A DNA stretch of 21,814 nucleotides from H111-94 sp034436045 (GTDB lineage: Bacteria > Chloroflexota > Ktedonobacteria > Ktedonobacterales > Ktedonobacteraceae), in the NCBI GenBank assembly GCA_034436045.1, contig DAOTVZ010000255.1, positions 1-21,814 of the forward strand, written 5' to 3'. This document shows, in pieces, positions 21,585 through 21,814 of the stretch. The notes under the pieces are model-generated. The model saw nothing but the letters and a program-made list of their open reading frames with translations. It had not been told where the DNA came from and made no database searches. The position numbers and the translations under genes were made by a program. Numbering within the stretch: the first letter of the stretch is position 1; each line of letters opens with the position of its first letter.

Positions 21585-21814
21585 ATGTTCGATGTGAATG
21601 CGATTCGCTCCCACTTTCCTTCCCTGGCGACAGAGGCAATCTATTTTGATAACCCCGGCGGCACACAGATTGCGCGCGAAGCGATAGAACGCATGCAGCA
21701 CTATTTCCAGCACTACAACGCTAATCACGGCGGCGTCTTCCGCACCAGCCGCGCCTCCGACGCCGTTGTCGCAGAGGCACGTCAAGCTGTGGCCGATTTT
21801 TTGAACGCGGCTCG
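21585..21814 (+). CDS. Cysteine desulfurase-like aminotransferase, VC1184 type (3' partial)
   Basis: The first 76 residues are inside the window. ATG 21585 follows AAGGAG (21573-21578). The sequence MFDVNAIRSHFPSL, then AIYFDNPGGTQI, NANHGGVFRTSRASD and AVADFLNAA, is characteristic of the class-V aminotransferase subfamily annotated as cysteine desulfurase-like (VC1184 type). These are PLP enzymes; whether this one releases sulfur from cysteine cannot be judged without the active-site lysine and cysteine regions, which are beyond the window. Confidence 0.88.
   Translation, partial: MFDVNAIRSHFPSLATEAIYFDNPGGTQIAREAIERMQHYFQHYNANHGGVFRTSRASDAVVAEARQAVADFLNAA

Overview
The window looks like a chromosomal segment from a GC-moderate, spore- or filament-forming type of Chloroflexota, most likely class Ktedonobacteria. 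This is an inference from gene style: a transmembrane TIR protein with an Ala-Thr-Ala-rich stalk and a C-terminal carbohydrate-binding module, strong AGGAGG ribosome sites, many intergenic hairpins, and dispersed GTAGGGAC-type repeats. No rRNA, tRNA, CRISPR array, transposase or phage gene was seen.

Region 1 (1-7010, all + strand) is an aerobic aryl-CoA catabolic operon: the C-terminal reductase half of a salicylyl-CoA 5-hydroxylase / 2-aminobenzoyl-CoA monooxygenase-reductase type fusion (cut by the window edge), an SDR dehydrogenase, a crotonase-fold enzyme, a RidA-like protein, a PaaK-type aryl-CoA ligase, an unrecognised 67-residue protein and a xanthine-dehydrogenase-family molybdenum subunit without its partner subunits. 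The ligase would activate an aromatic acid, the monooxygenase/reductase would dearomatise the CoA ester, and the crotonase and SDR would carry out beta-oxidation-like steps; the molybdoprotein may hydroxylate an upstream (possibly N-heteroaromatic) substrate. The operon ends at a good hairpin.

Region 2 (about 7065-7560) is decayed DNA holding a truncated aminoglycoside-phosphotransferase-like fragment and a probable Hsp20 scrap.

Region 3 (7622-12439) resembles a nitrosative/redox-stress module: a Crp/Fnr regulator, two DUF2249 proteins, an NnrS/heme-copper-like membrane protein, a MIP18/SufT-type Fe-S assembly factor, a cupin, an OsmC peroxidase and a 7Fe ferredoxin. Two promoters carry the same CRP-like palindrome at equivalent distance from a -10 hexamer, and the regulator has the CRP recognition residues R-E-x-x-x-R, so the module is probably one regulon. 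Two homologous copies of a ~130-140 bp repeat lie in opposite orientation inside it.

Region 4 (12667-21814) is mixed: a flippase-like (LPG-synthase TM) membrane protein; a TIR-TM-stalk-CBM receptor-like protein on the minus strand; an acetyl-CoA synthetase; an MFS exporter; a MoaD/ThiS-like protein lacking the terminal Gly-Gly; an alpha/beta-hydrolase-fold protein that has lost its nucleophile; an 82-bp near-perfect hairpin between convergent genes; an aldo/keto reductase; and the start of a cysteine-desulfurase-like aminotransferase.
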